Shown: piece by piece, positions 33,496 through 40,799 of the stretch
Layout of the letters: each line of letters opens with the position of its first letter
Numbering within the stretch: the first letter of the stretch is position 1
Source: Flavobacterium celericrescens
Lineage (GTDB): Bacteria; Bacteroidota; Bacteroidia; Flavobacteriales; Flavobacteriaceae
DNA: 64,000 nt
Direction of reading: 5' to 3'
NCBI RefSeq assembly: GCF_011392075.1
Contig: NZ_JAAJBV010000001.1
Coordinates: 434,001 to 498,000 of the forward strand
Program-made: the position numbers and the translations under genes
The notes under the pieces: generated by a model
Told to the model about the DNA's origin: nothing
The model's database searches: none
The model's input: the letters and a program-made list of their open reading frames with translations, nothing else

Positions 33496-35502
33496 TTGAA
33501 ACAGGTAGCCTTTTTATTTAGTTTATTTATTCTCTTTGGATGTAATTCAAATGAGAACAAACCTGTTATTCAAAAAAAACTAGACAAATACTTTGATTAT
33601 GGGTCAAATACTAGTTTAGATAGAGAAGTGCGTTTAATATATATTGATTCAGCAAAAAATTTAATTCAAAAAACACAGACAAGAGATTCGATACTAATAA
33701 AAAATTATTTTAAAGTAGCAAATAGATATTTTGGAATTCTAGAATATGAAAAGTATAAATTAGTTACAGATGAAATTTTAAAAATTTCGGAATCTAAAAA
33801 AGACACTTTAAATCTAGCTAAGGCAGAATATTATTTAGGGGATTATTATTTTTCAACATCAAGAAATGATAGTGCTTATTATTATTATTTGGCAGCTGAA
33901 AAGAAGTATGAAAAATTAATCGACAAAATTAATCTAGCAAATACTAAATTACATAAAGCATATATTTTATCTTATGAAAAAGATTTTATAGAAAGTGAGA
34001 CGGAAACAATTGAAGTATTGAATATTGCTAAAGAGCTTAATGATCAGGAGTTGATATATGAATGTTATGTCAATTTAGGTAAGGTTTTAACGGGTTTAGG
34101 AAATTATGAGAAAGCATTAGAATATCATCAAAAATCATTATTACAAATAAACAATGTAAACGAGGAAGCATACAAGCCAATATTTCAAGCGCAAACATTT
34201 AATAATATTGGGTTTGTTTATTTAAATTTAAAAAAATACAAAGAAGCTAGTCAAATATTTGCAGAAGGATTGAAAATTAATAACCTTAAGGAAATTCAAC
34301 CTGTTTTTTATGCTTCTTTACTCGATAATTTTGCATATTCACGGTTTAAAATCAGCAATAAGGAAGGATTAAATGATTTTAAATTAGCATTAGAAGTAAG
34401 TGATAAAATTGAAGATGTTTATAGTAGAATTAATACTAGAATTCACCTAACAGAGTATTATTTATCTAAAAAAGACACAACAACAGCACTGCATTATAAC
34501 GAAGAAGCGAATCGATTAGCCAAAGCTTCAAAGTTTAACAAAGAAGTTTTAACAACTTTAGAGTTTTATACCAAATTGAAACCTAAAGAAGGTCTTTTTT
34601 ATGCAAAAGAATACATTAAGTTAAATGATAGTTTACAAAGACAAGAAAGAGCAACTAGGAATAAATTGGCAAGAATTGAATTTGAAACCGATGAAATTAT
34701 TGTAGAAAAAGAAGCGATTTCTAACCAACGAAAAATTATTTTGTTTTCATCGTTGTTGATTATTTTTTTCGGGGTTTTATTATACATAATTCTTTTTCAA
34801 AGAAGTAAGCAAAAAGAATTATTGTTCAATCAGGAACAACAAAAATCAAATGAGGAAATCTATACGTTAATGTTAGATAAACAAGAGGAATTAGACGAGG
34901 CCAGAAAAGCAGAAAAAACAAGAATTTCTCAAGAATTGCACGACGGAATCATGAATAGATTAACCAGCACAAGACTTAATTTATTTGTACTAACTCGCAA
35001 ACGAGACGATGAAACCATCCAAAAATGTATTGAACACATAAACGCAATTCAAGATATTGAAAAAGAGGTTCGAGCAATTGCTCATGAGTTAAATAACGAA
35101 GCTTTTTTAACCAAAGGAAACTTCAAAACATTATTAGAAGAACTGATGCACAATCAAAAACAAACCTATGAAACGGAATGTGATTGTGAAATGACACAAG
35201 ATGACGAAATTGAAAATGTCAACGCAGTTGTAAAAATGCACGTTTATAGAATTATTCAAGAAGCCTTAAATAATATCAACAAATATGCTAAAGCAACAAA
35301 AATTACGTTAAGATTAGAAGTAGAAAATCACAACCTGAAGTTACTAATTGTTGATGATGGCATTGGATTTAATGTTAAAAAAGCAAAAAATGGTATCGGT
35401 TTAAAAAACATGTATAGTAGAACTCAAGCAATTAACGGAAAACTTGAAATTTTTTCTGAAAAAAATGAAGGAACTACTATAAAATTAAAAGTCAAATTGT
35501 AA
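33496..35502 (+). CDS. TPR-containing sensor histidine kinase (HisKA_3 type), lipoprotein-like N-terminus
   Basis: A 668-residue sensor kinase. The start is TTG at 33496, the only one that gives the complete signal MKQVAFLFSLFILFGC with lipobox Cys at residue 16. Tetratricopeptide-like helices fill about residues 60-360 (YYLGDYYFSTSRNDSAYYYY, YVNLGKVLTGLGNYEKALEY, NIGFVYLNLKKYKEAS). A transmembrane segment lies at about 414-434, a coiled coil follows, then the HisKA_3 phospho-acceptor in SQELHDGIMNRL (H482) and the HATPase domain (N box near 592, DDGIGFN near 620, KNGIGLKNM). The TPR part should be in the periplasm and could bind a peptide or protein. It acts with the response regulator that begins 23 bp downstream. 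Confidence 0.9.
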   Translation: MKQVAFLFSLFILFGCNSNENKPVIQKKLDKYFDYGSNTSLDREVRLIYIDSAKNLIQKTQTRDSILIKNYFKVANRYFGILEYEKYKLVTDEILKISESKKDTLNLAKAEYYLGDYYFSTSRNDSAYYYYLAAEKKYEKLIDKINLANTKLHKAYILSYEKDFIESETETIEVLNIAKELNDQELIYECYVNLGKVLTGLGNYEKALEYHQKSLLQINNVNEEAYKPIFQAQTFNNIGFVYLNLKKYKEASQIFAEGLKINNLKEIQPVFYASLLDNFAYSRFKISNKEGLNDFKLALEVSDKIEDVYSRINTRIHLTEYYLSKKDTTTALHYNEEANRLAKASKFNKEVLTTLEFYTKLKPKEGLFYAKEYIKLNDSLQRQERATRNKLARIEFETDEIIVEKEAISNQRKIILFSSLLIIFFGVLLYIILFQRSKQKELLFNQEQQKSNEEIYTLMLDKQEELDEARKAEKTRISQELHDGIMNRLTSTRLNLFVLTRKRDDETIQKCIEHINAIQDIEKEVRAIAHELNNEAFLTKGNFKTLLEELMHNQKQTYETECDCEMTQDDEIENVNAVVKMHVYRIIQEALNNINKYAKATKITLRLEVENHNLKLLIVDDGIGFNVKKAKNGIGLKNMYSRTQAINGKLEIFSEKNEGTTIKLKVKL

Positions 35503-35524
35503 ATTTGGTATTTATCAAACAAAA

Positions 35525-36199
35525 GTGAGCAAGAAAACAATACACATTTTAATGATTGACGATCATCCTTCTATGATAGAGGGATATAAAAGTATATTGT
35601 CATTTAATGATTTTGATGTAGATATTAAAACTACTGCCGCATATAATTGCGAATCGGCCTATAAAATAATTATGGAAACCGAAGACCGTTATACTTATGA
35701 TTTTGCATTTGTTGATTTAAGTCTTCCTGCCTATGAAGAAAAACAAATCAATAGTGGCGAAGATTTGGCACTACTCATTAAACGCAGATTTCCTAGTTGT
35801 AAAATAGTGATTTTGACTTCTCATGCAGAAGCTTTTCTTTTAGACAAAATTATTAAAACCATTGAACCTAAAGGACTACTTGTAAAAAGTGATTTTACCG
35901 CTGATGAATTCTTATTAGCATTTGAACAAATGCTTAACAATCAGTCATATATTAGTAAAACTGTTAGAGAAAATGTTTCTGAACTTCATTCTCAAAATAT
36001 TTTATTGGACGAATACAATCGAGAATTAATTACGTTACTTGGAAAAGGTATAAAAACTAAAAACTTACCTAATTATATCAATCTTTCTATGAGCGCAATA
36101 GACAAAAGAAAAGCGCAAATAAAAATCTACTTTAAGATTGAAAAAGGAGGAACAGATGAAGACATTATTAGAGAGGCTAAAAAGCACGGATTGATTTAG
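35525..36199 (+). CDS. Response regulator with LuxR-like output domain
   Basis: A 224-residue cytoplasmic regulator starting at GTG 35525. The receiver domain has the acidic pair D12/D13 (HILMIDDHPSM), phospho-acceptor D64 (FAFVDLSLP) and the switch lysine in LLVKSDF. The C-terminal part (about 155-224) looks like a LuxR/GerE-type helix-turn-helix (NRELITLLGKGIKTKNLPNY, LSMSAIDKRKAQIKIYF). LuxR-type dimers bind short palindromes, so the TACAGAAAATCTGTA sites at 32905 and 36238 are natural candidate targets (inference). Partner of the upstream kinase. Confidence 0.9.
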   Translation: MSKKTIHILMIDDHPSMIEGYKSILSFNDFDVDIKTTAAYNCESAYKIIMETEDRYTYDFAFVDLSLPAYEEKQINSGEDLALLIKRRFPSCKIVILTSHAEAFLLDKIIKTIEPKGLLVKSDFTADEFLLAFEQMLNNQSYISKTVRENVSELHSQNILLDEYNRELITLLGKGIKTKNLPNYINLSMSAIDKRKAQIKIYFKIEKGGTDEDIIREAKKHGLI

Positions 36200-36218
36200 T
36201 TTTATTAATATTGAGCCG

Positions 36219-36282
36219 CTAAAACTTTAACAAAATGTACAGAAAATCTGTAATGCCGTTATAAATACATTCTATAACTTTA
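36219..36282 (+). promoter_or_regulatory. Regulated promoter P2: second copy of the 35-bp palindromic block
   Basis: CTAAAACTTTAACAAAAT (36219-36236), palindrome TACAGAAAATCTGTA (36238-36252), then exactly 22 nt to TAACTTTA (36275-36282), which matches TAnnTTTG except for the last base. It precedes the small membrane protein gene at 36315. Confidence 0.72.
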
Positions 36283-36314
36283 CACATTATCTATTTATAG
36301 AAAATAAAAATAGA

Positions 36315-36539
36315 ATGAAGTTATATACAAAAATAGTTATCGTCCTTTTAATCCTTAGTTTAATCTGGATTTATGCTGTTGTGGATTTAACGTATTATAC
36401 ACTTTTTCAAGAAAACACACACTTTTTTAATTTTCTAGATTATGGTCTTCAATTTAGATTGGTTTATGTAGTAGGAGTGTTTCTTCTAGTGGCTTATTTA
36501 ATGTTAATTCTAATAAGAAAAAGCAAAAAAATATATTAA
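36315..36539 (+). CDS. Small two-helix membrane protein under the palindromic promoter
   Basis: A 74-residue protein with two predicted transmembrane helices (about residues 6-28, IVIVLLILSLIWIYAVVDL, and about 47-68, RLVYVVGVFLLVAYLMLILI) and a basic C-terminus (RKSKKIY). I recognise no family. It follows P2, the second copy of the palindromic block, so it is probably expressed together with the small peptide genes controlled by P1. Its stop overlaps the stop of the convergent AlbA_2 gene by a few bases, leaving no room for a terminator. Confidence 0.7.
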   Translation: MKLYTKIVIVLLILSLIWIYAVVDLTYYTLFQENTHFFNFLDYGLQFRLVYVVGVFLLVAYLMLILIRKSKKIY

Positions 36540-37675
36540 GCATATTTCATTTTTCTTAAAATTCGCATAACTTCTTTAAAGGATAAATAAACCAAAGGAT
36601 TTTCAAATGCCTTCATGTAAGATTTGGCATCAATTAGTTTTTGTTTAGCCTCCTCAAAACCATTCAAATAACAAATCATCAAAGTGTGAGGAATGTTAAT
36701 CAAGTCTCTTTTTTCTGATGATTGTAAAACAACTCCTTTCTGCAGTTTAGTCAAAATAGCATTGTTCGCATTATAAATGTGGTGCAACATTTTTTTGTTG
36801 TATTGTGGGGGCTCAAACAGCATTTGGGTTTCAATTTTGTAATAACCATTGTCAAAAAAATGAATAGTTACTTTTTCTAATGGATAATAACTTGTCTTAT
36901 CATTCAATCCCAAACAAACATACTCGGTAATTGAAAACGAATCATCATCAAATGACATACTTACTTCATCCAGTGCCGAATAAAACAACTTCACTTGTTC
37001 GTTGACTAATTCAATATCTACACGAGAATAATATATTTTATCACGCACTTTTTTCTTGTTTCCAGCCCAGCAAACCACAAAAAGTTCTTTAAAAACCTGA
37101 TAATTTGATTCTAAATCTTTGTGTCTGTTGTTTATAAAATCTAAAACACTTTCTAAGGTATAAGAAATGCTATTTCGGGAGTTGTTTTCTAAGCTAATTA
37201 CGGTTTCAATATTTTGCTTTGAATACGGAATTTTCTCTGTGGTTGGCGAGGTGTTACTGCCTTTTCGAATAAAAACAGAATTGGCAACAATGGTGTGAAT
37301 TCCTTTTTTAAAATAGGATGTCTTAGACTTGGGTTTAATGGTAACCAATCCTACAACTTTATCTTTAGGCAAACTTGGGAAAGGCACGTTTTCGTATTGA
37401 ATTTTAGGCGGATTTTCCAAAAAAGCATTGACCAAATTTTGAATGCGACTATCATCAAAAAAATCATCACCCACAATTTCATTCGTTGCATCTTCAACGC
37501 CCACAACAATATATGAATTGTTACTAGGATTTGAATTAGAAAGCGCACAAATGTGTTTTAAAAACTTAGCTTTTCCTTCTTTAGTATGTAAGTTTAACTG
37601 ACGCTTCTTATCATAAAAACTATTCTCATCGTTGTGAGCTAATAAATTTTTGATAAGAAGACGTTTGTTAATCAT
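36536..37675 (-). CDS. AlbA_2 (Schlafen-type) domain protein
   Basis: A 379-residue cytoplasmic protein. The first 140 residues fit the AlbA_2 putative nucleic-acid-binding domain: LHTKEGKAKFLKHICALSNS, then YIVVGVEDATNEIVG with the GV/IGVxD turn, and VFIRKGSNTSPTT. The rest (about 150-379) is a helical and beta region with no motif I recognise. Members of this family in Bacteroidetes are often annotated as ATP-binding or transcriptional regulators; actual roles vary. It is convergent with and slightly overlaps the small membrane protein gene. Confidence 0.8.
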   Translation of the reverse strand: MINKRLLIKNLLAHNDENSFYDKKRQLNLHTKEGKAKFLKHICALSNSNPSNNSYIVVGVEDATNEIVGDDFFDDSRIQNLVNAFLENPPKIQYENVPFPSLPKDKVVGLVTIKPKSKTSYFKKGIHTIVANSVFIRKGSNTSPTTEKIPYSKQNIETVISLENNSRNSISYTLESVLDFINNRHKDLESNYQVFKELFVVCWAGNKKKVRDKIYYSRVDIELVNEQVKLFYSALDEVSMSFDDDSFSITEYVCLGLNDKTSYYPLEKVTIHFFDNGYYKIETQMLFEPPQYNKKMLHHIYNANNAILTKLQKGVVLQSSEKRDLINIPHTLMICYLNGFEEAKQKLIDAKSYMKAFENPLVYLSFKEVMRILRKMKYA

Positions 37676-37680
37676 TTTAT

Positions 37681-37754
37681 AGTGAATAGTTATAAGTGAA
37701 AAGTGATAAGCAGAAATATAAGCTATTTACTAATCACTTTTCACTAATTACTCT
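37681..37754. repeat. Solo AGTGATTAGT-type inverted repeat
   Basis: Left arm 37681-37712 (TAGTTATAAGTGAAAAGTGA then TAAGC), short loop, right arm 37722-37754 (AGCTATTTACTAATCACTTT then TCACTAATTACTC). The arms are complementary at about 22 of 31 positions. It lies between the start of the AlbA_2 gene and the stop of the aldo/keto reductase gene, with no gene inside. Confidence 0.8.
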
Positions 37755-37757
37755 TTT

Positions 37758-38630
37758 TTAAGGAACTTTATTCCCCATACTTTCAGTCCAAATCGCAAAC
37801 CAATCTTGTGTGTCTAAAACCAATGATTTTGCTTTCATCAACTGTTGAATGCGACTCACATTAATCGTTCCGGCTACAGGTAAAATGTTAGCAGGATGTT
37901 GTAAAATCCAAGCCAATAAAATTAAGTCGGAACCCACATGGTATTTATCGACTAATTTTGAAAAAAGTAATTTTAAGCGTTGCGTTTGTTCGGTATTTTC
38001 TCTAAAAACTACACCTAATGGATTCCAAGCCATTGGCGTAATTTTGTGTAATTGCATATAATCTAAACTTCCATCTAACATAGCTTCGTGATTGGTAGCC
38101 GAGAATTGAATTTGATTAAATGAAATTGCTGTTTTTTGACGCAATAATTCCGTTTGAAACGGAGTGAAATTTGAAACTCCAAATGAAAGAATTTTTCCGT
38201 CAGATTTTAATTTCTCTACTGCTTCGGCAACCTCATCAGCTTGTAGTAAAGGACTTGGTCTGTGTAATAAAAACACATCCAAATAATCAGTTTGTAGATT
38301 TTTTAGCGAATTTTCAGCAGACCAAATGATGTATTCTTTAGAATAATTATAATGTTTAATGTGATTTTCTGGACGATTTTCAGAAACATATTGAATACCA
38401 CATTTAGAAATTAATTGTACTTTTTTTCGATCTATTTTTGAAGTTGCCCATGCTTTTCCAAACGCAGCTTCGGTTGTATAGCCACCATAAATATCAGCAT
38501 GGTCAAAAGAAGTGATGCCGTTTTCAAAAAATAAATGAATTAAGTGGTTCATTTCGTTAGTGTTGAGGTTTTTATCCCAAATTCCCCAATTCATAACTCC
38601 AGCAATTATAGGTGATAGTTTTACAGACAT
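37758..38630 (-). CDS. Aldo/keto reductase
   Basis: A 290-residue NADPH-dependent oxidoreductase of the AKR fold (YdhF-like). Catalytic residues are visible: Asp and Tyr in FDHADIYGGY, Lys in KKVQLISKCGI, and His in FLLHRPSPLL. The C-terminal LILLAWILQHPANILPVAGT coenzyme loop is typical. The frame is open a further 52 codons upstream, but MSVKLSPIIAGVMNWGIW at 38630 is the normal AKR start; the upstream residues are rich in Asn, Lys and Phe like noncoding DNA here. Confidence 0.9.
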   Translation of the reverse strand: MSVKLSPIIAGVMNWGIWDKNLNTNEMNHLIHLFFENGITSFDHADIYGGYTTEAAFGKAWATSKIDRKKVQLISKCGIQYVSENRPENHIKHYNYSKEYIIWSAENSLKNLQTDYLDVFLLHRPSPLLQADEVAEAVEKLKSDGKILSFGVSNFTPFQTELLRQKTAISFNQIQFSATNHEAMLDGSLDYMQLHKITPMAWNPLGVVFRENTEQTQRLKLLFSKLVDKYHVGSDLILLAWILQHPANILPVAGTINVSRIQQLMKAKSLVLDTQDWFAIWTESMGNKVP

Positions 38631-38807
38631 ATAGTTTATTATTTTTAAATTTTTCTTAAAATTATAAAATAGAATCATAAAACACTCACAAATCCTACTT
38701 TTTTTATTGTTTTTTAACGCTATATTAACAACTAAAAAGTAAAAAAAATTACAATTTGCGGTGTTAAAAAATGTTGTTAATTTCACAGCACCAAATTAAA
38801 CCTTAAA

Positions 38808-39812
38808 ATGGAAGAAAATACATCGACGTTAGACATTAGAGCAATCAATGAAAAGATAGAAAGAGAAAGTGCTTTTATCGACTTACTTACCATGGAAATG
38901 AACAAAGTAATTGTGGGTCAAAAACACATGGTAGAACGATTACTTATCGGGTTATTAGGACAAGGACATATTTTACTAGAAGGTGTTCCTGGGCTAGCAA
39001 AAACTTTAGCAATCAATACGCTATCTCAAGCAGTTCATGGTTCTTTTAGTAGAATTCAGTTTACACCCGATTTATTACCAGCCGATGTGGTTGGAACCAT
39101 GATTTACAACATAAAACAAAACGACTTTACTATTCGAAAAGGGCCTATTTTTGCCAACTTCGTTTTAGCCGATGAGATTAACCGTGCTCCAGCAAAAGTG
39201 CAATCGGCGTTGTTAGAAGCCATGCAAGAAAAGCAAGTTACCATTGGTGATGAAACTTTCAAACTTGACAAACCGTTCTTAGTAATGGCAACTCAAAATC
39301 CGGTGGATCAAGAAGGAACTTATCCATTACCTGAAGCACAAGTGGATCGTTTTATGCTAAAAGCAGTTATTGATTATCCAAAAATGGAAGATGAGCGTTT
39401 GGTAATTCGTCAAAACTTAAAAGGCGCTTATGAAAAAGTAAACCAAGTGGTTTCTTTAGAGCAAATTTTAAGAGCACAAGAAGCGGTTCGCGAAGTGTAT
39501 ATGGACGAAAAAATCGAAAAATATATCTTAGATATTGTATTCGCAACGCGTTATCCAGAAAAATATAAATTAGAAAGTTTAAAACCATTAATCAGTTTTG
39601 GAGCTTCACCTCGTGGAAGTATCAACTTAGCAACAGCTGCTAAATGTTATGCTTTCATCAAACGCAGAGGGTACGTAATTCCAGAAGACGTTCGTGCTGT
39701 AGTATACGATGTATTACGTCACAGAATCGGAATCACTTACGAAGCCGAAGCCGAAAATGTAACCACAGAAGACATTATCAGCAAAATCGTAAACGAAATT
39801 GAAGTGCCTTAA
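38808..39812 (+). CDS. moxR: MoxR-family AAA+ ATPase
   Basis: A 334-residue AAA+ ATPase. Walker A GVPGLAKT is at residues 59-66, Walker B LADEINRA near 125, sensor 1 ATQNPVDQEGTYPLPEAQ with the downstream VDRF, and the C-terminal lid. MoxR proteins act as chaperones for von Willebrand factor A (VWA) domain proteins, and the two VWA proteins encoded downstream are the likely partners. It is the first gene of the bat (aerotolerance) operon that runs to 47838. Confidence 0.93.
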   Translation: MEENTSTLDIRAINEKIERESAFIDLLTMEMNKVIVGQKHMVERLLIGLLGQGHILLEGVPGLAKTLAINTLSQAVHGSFSRIQFTPDLLPADVVGTMIYNIKQNDFTIRKGPIFANFVLADEINRAPAKVQSALLEAMQEKQVTIGDETFKLDKPFLVMATQNPVDQEGTYPLPEAQVDRFMLKAVIDYPKMEDERLVIRQNLKGAYEKVNQVVSLEQILRAQEAVREVYMDEKIEKYILDIVFATRYPEKYKLESLKPLISFGASPRGSINLATAAKCYAFIKRRGYVIPEDVRAVVYDVLRHRIGITYEAEAENVTTEDIISKIVNEIEVP

Positions 39813-39815
39813 TTT

Positions 39816-39892
39816 AGTTATCAGTGTTCAGTCTCAGTTTTCAGATAATACTGTTTTAATACTGCGACTGTCAACTGCGACTGCCAACTAAT
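39816..39892. repeat. Intergenic stutter repeat (CAGTGTTCAGT / CTGCGACTGTCAACT)
   Basis: Left part CAGTGTTCAGTCTCAGTTTT, right part CTGCGACTGTCAACTGCGAC then TGCCAACT. It fills the gap between moxR and the DUF58 gene. Confidence 0.7.
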
Positions 39893-39896
39893 AAAA

Positions 39897-40763
39897 ATGG
39901 ATACCAAAGAAATTCTAAAGAAAGTTCGAAAAATTGAAATCAAAACCCGAAGATTGAGTGATCATATCTTTTCGGGTGAATATCACACGTCTTTTAAAGG
40001 ACGCGGAATGACGTTTTCAGAAGTTCGTCAATACCAATATGGCGACGACGTTAGAGCTATTGATTGGAATGTAACGGCTCGCTACAACGAACCTTTTGTA
40101 AAAGTGTTTGAAGAAGAACGTGAATTAACCATGATGTTAATTGTGGATATTTCGGGTTCTGAAAGTTTTGGGACAAAAAATCAGTTAAAAAAAGATATGG
40201 TTACTGAAATTGCTGCCACATTAGCTTTTTCGGCAACGCAAAATAATGATAAAATTGGGTTGCTTTTGTTTTCTGACCAAATCGAATTGTTTATTCCTCC
40301 AAAAAAAGGAAAATCACACGTATTGCGAATCATTCGCGAGTTAATTGAATTTGAGCCAAAAAGCAAAAAAACCGATTTATCGCAAGCCTTAAAATATTTA
40401 TCAAGCGTTTTAAAAAAGAAAGCCATTGTGTTTTTAATTTCCGATTTCATGGTGAAAGATTACGAGCACACGCTAAAAATTGCTTCAAAACGACATGATG
40501 TAACTGGAATTCGTGTTTTTGATCAAAGAGAAGAAAGTATTCCAAACATTGGAATTGTAAATATGTTAGATGCTGAAACAGGCGAAACACTTTTGGTAGA
40601 TACCAATTCTAAAAAAGTCCGAATGGATTATGAAAAATACTATCATGAAAATGTAAATTATTTCAAGGATGTTTTTTCAAAATGTGGCGCCGGAACAATT
40701 AGCTCGAGAGTAGATGAAAGCTATGTAACCAAGTTATTGGGTTATTTTAAAGCGAGAAATTAG
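39897..40763 (+). CDS. DUF58 domain protein of the bat operon
   Basis: A 288-residue cytoplasmic protein with the DUF58 core (SGEYHTSFKGRGMTFSEVRQ, YGDDVRAIDWNVTAR) followed by a VWA-like fold (MLIVDISGSESFGT, with a DxSGS metal-site motif at about residues 84-88). In the moxR/bat operons DUF58 proteins are regular partners of MoxR. Its role is not established beyond that link. Confidence 0.92.
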   Translation: MDTKEILKKVRKIEIKTRRLSDHIFSGEYHTSFKGRGMTFSEVRQYQYGDDVRAIDWNVTARYNEPFVKVFEEERELTMMLIVDISGSESFGTKNQLKKDMVTEIAATLAFSATQNNDKIGLLLFSDQIELFIPPKKGKSHVLRIIRELIEFEPKSKKTDLSQALKYLSSVLKKKAIVFLISDFMVKDYEHTLKIASKRHDVTGIRVFDQREESIPNIGIVNMLDAETGETLLVDTNSKKVRMDYEKYYHENVNYFKDVFSKCGAGTISSRVDESYVTKLLGYFKARN

Positions 40764-40768
40764 TTTTT

Positions 40769-40797
40769 CCTGCAAGGTTTTTAAGACCTTGTAGGTA
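40769..40797. repeat. Intergenic hairpin CCTGCAAGGT/ACCTTGTAGG
   Basis: Imperfect 10-bp inverted repeat with an AT loop between the DUF58 gene and the next gene. A similar ACCTACA/TGTAGGT hairpin is at 4843-4877. As the operon continues, it may act as an attenuator or mRNA processing site. Confidence 0.55.
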
Positions 40798-40799
40798 TA

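Noticed and set aside
38631..38786. N-terminal extension of the aldo/keto reductase
   Set aside because: The extra 52 residues are Asn/Lys/Phe-rich and look like translated AT-rich intergenic DNA; the family start is at 38630.
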